Assembly: GCF_019443985.1 (NCBI RefSeq)
Contig: NZ_CP049303.1
Coordinates: 248,001-312,000 of the forward strand
Direction: 5' to 3'
From: Liquorilactobacillus hordei DSM 19519
GTDB lineage: Bacteria; Bacillota; Bacilli; Lactobacillales; Lactobacillaceae
Length of the DNA: 64,000 nt
Below are positions 63,584 through 64,000 of the stretch, piece by piece. How positions within the stretch are numbered: the stretch's first letter is position 1; every line of letters starts with the position of its first letter. The notes under the pieces were generated by a model. The model made no database searches. It worked only from the letters and a program-made list of their open reading frames with translations, and was not told the origin of the DNA. A program made the position numbers and the translations under genes.

Positions 63584-63664
63584 ACTAAACAAAACCTGTG
63601 AAGGAATCGGTAAATTAAAATATTTTGATGGTCGGCGTGATATTAAACTAAATAATATAATCAT
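63584..63664 (-). CDS. Leader peptide of the ABC exporter operon, 26 aa
   Basis: ATG 63664 stands 9 bases after AAAGGAGG, the strongest ribosome site in the area. The peptide opens MIILFSLISRRPSKYFNLPI and ends PFTGFV. Its position before a terminator hairpin and a LmrCD/BmrCD-like exporter matches the logic of Bacillus bmrB-bmrCD, where ribosome stalling on a leader ORF by translation inhibitors allows read-through. The alternative RNA fold has not been worked out. Confidence 0.7.
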
Positions 63665-63785
63665 AATACGATTCCTCCTTTGGTAGTTTTGTGTTTCAAT
63701 AAACTTAAGGTAACACAGGGATATTAAAAAAAACAAGTCTTTTTTTAATTTATTTTTAAATAACTTATGAAAAAATAAAAAATGT

Positions 63786-63941
63786 GCCTCTACTAAATCT
63801 ACGCAAAGTGTACTTGCAACAAGAGATACAGGGATCGTGGTTAGAAGTATACAGGGGAAATTTTTTCAAAAAAATCGATTAGCACCTATGTATGAAAGCT
63901 TATTTCAAAAAGCAGCTTTAAATAATGTAATTTTTGAATAA
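63786..63941 (+). pseudogene. Possible gene remnant without a start codon
   Basis: An open stretch of 51 codons has protein-like composition (TRDTGIVVRSIQGKFFQKNR; APMYESLFQKAALNNVIFE) and ends in TAA 63939-63941, but the frame has TGA about 20 bases upstream and no start. It may be the 3' fragment of a lost gene. The rest of 63665-64000 is AT-rich, with an A-run/T-run dyad at about 63725-63750. Confidence 0.25.
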
Positions 63942-64000
63942 TTATTTATTATAAGCTAATAATTCTTCGAATAAATTAGTAGCTAATTTTGAAAAGTCAG

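Overview
The window is AT-rich Firmicute chromosome centred on the replication origin. On the left, minus-strand rpmH-rnpA-yidC runs away from an intergenic cluster of DnaA boxes. On the right run dnaA-dnaN, yaaA-recF-gyrB-gyrA, rpsF-ssb-rpsR, gdpP-rplI-dnaB and purA. Malolactic enzyme with its malate permease, M13 peptidase PepO, LrgAB, a DUF4811/EmrB-type MFS pair and LmrCD/BmrCD-like exporters point to Lactobacillaceae. The species cannot be fixed by eye; a Liquorilactobacillus-like organism is a guess.

Layout. 1-3.7 kb: nucleoside uptake (BMP lipoprotein, NupA-like ATPase cut by the window edge) divergent from a nucleoside hydrolase. 3.8-6.0 kb: a SmtB/CzrA-type metal sensor, two unrecognised small genes and an ABM-domain protein. 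6.26-15.93 kb: two almost identical 1351-bp IS3-family copies in direct orientation flank a 7-kb accessory island. The island holds a HigBA toxin-antitoxin pair, six small orphan genes (one a double zinc-finger protein), a 25-bp perfect inverted repeat, a triple-repeat putative DNA-binding protein, two tyrosine-recombinase-fold proteins (one apparently degenerate) and a third small gene cut by the IS. 16-18.8 kb: menE-menB and a divergent hotdog thioesterase, a fragment of menaquinone synthesis. 18.9-20.4 kb: MerR-VOC-TetR operon. 20.5-27.6 kb: lytS, then a divergent MFS/MerR unit, then lytR and lrgAB, so the two-component system is split. 27.9-31.4 kb: OhrR-like regulator, aldo/keto reductase, pepO. 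31.5-33.0 kb: another IS3-family element.

33.1-38.3 kb is the origin region proper. Between dnaN and yaaA, usually neighbours, lie an IS3-family element (38.31-39.77 kb) and the mleS-mleP malolactic cassette (40.2-43.1 kb). 43.4-57.4 kb is conserved replication, translation and purine housekeeping, with pnuC and gdpP. 57.7-64 kb has a thioesterase, tRNA-Asn, an aldo/keto reductase and a heterodimeric ABC exporter preceded by a 26-codon leader peptide and a terminator hairpin, an arrangement that suggests ribosome-mediated attenuation.

Two themes cut across the window. First, a family of structured intergenic repeats of about 100-190 bp (eight full or partial copies) ends in terminator-like hairpins; one copy supplies the stop codon of the OhrR gene and one is split by an IS. 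Second, the recombinase/repeat-protein/inverted-repeat module in the island is the best candidate here for an undescribed mobile or recombination system. No CRISPR array or rRNA was seen.
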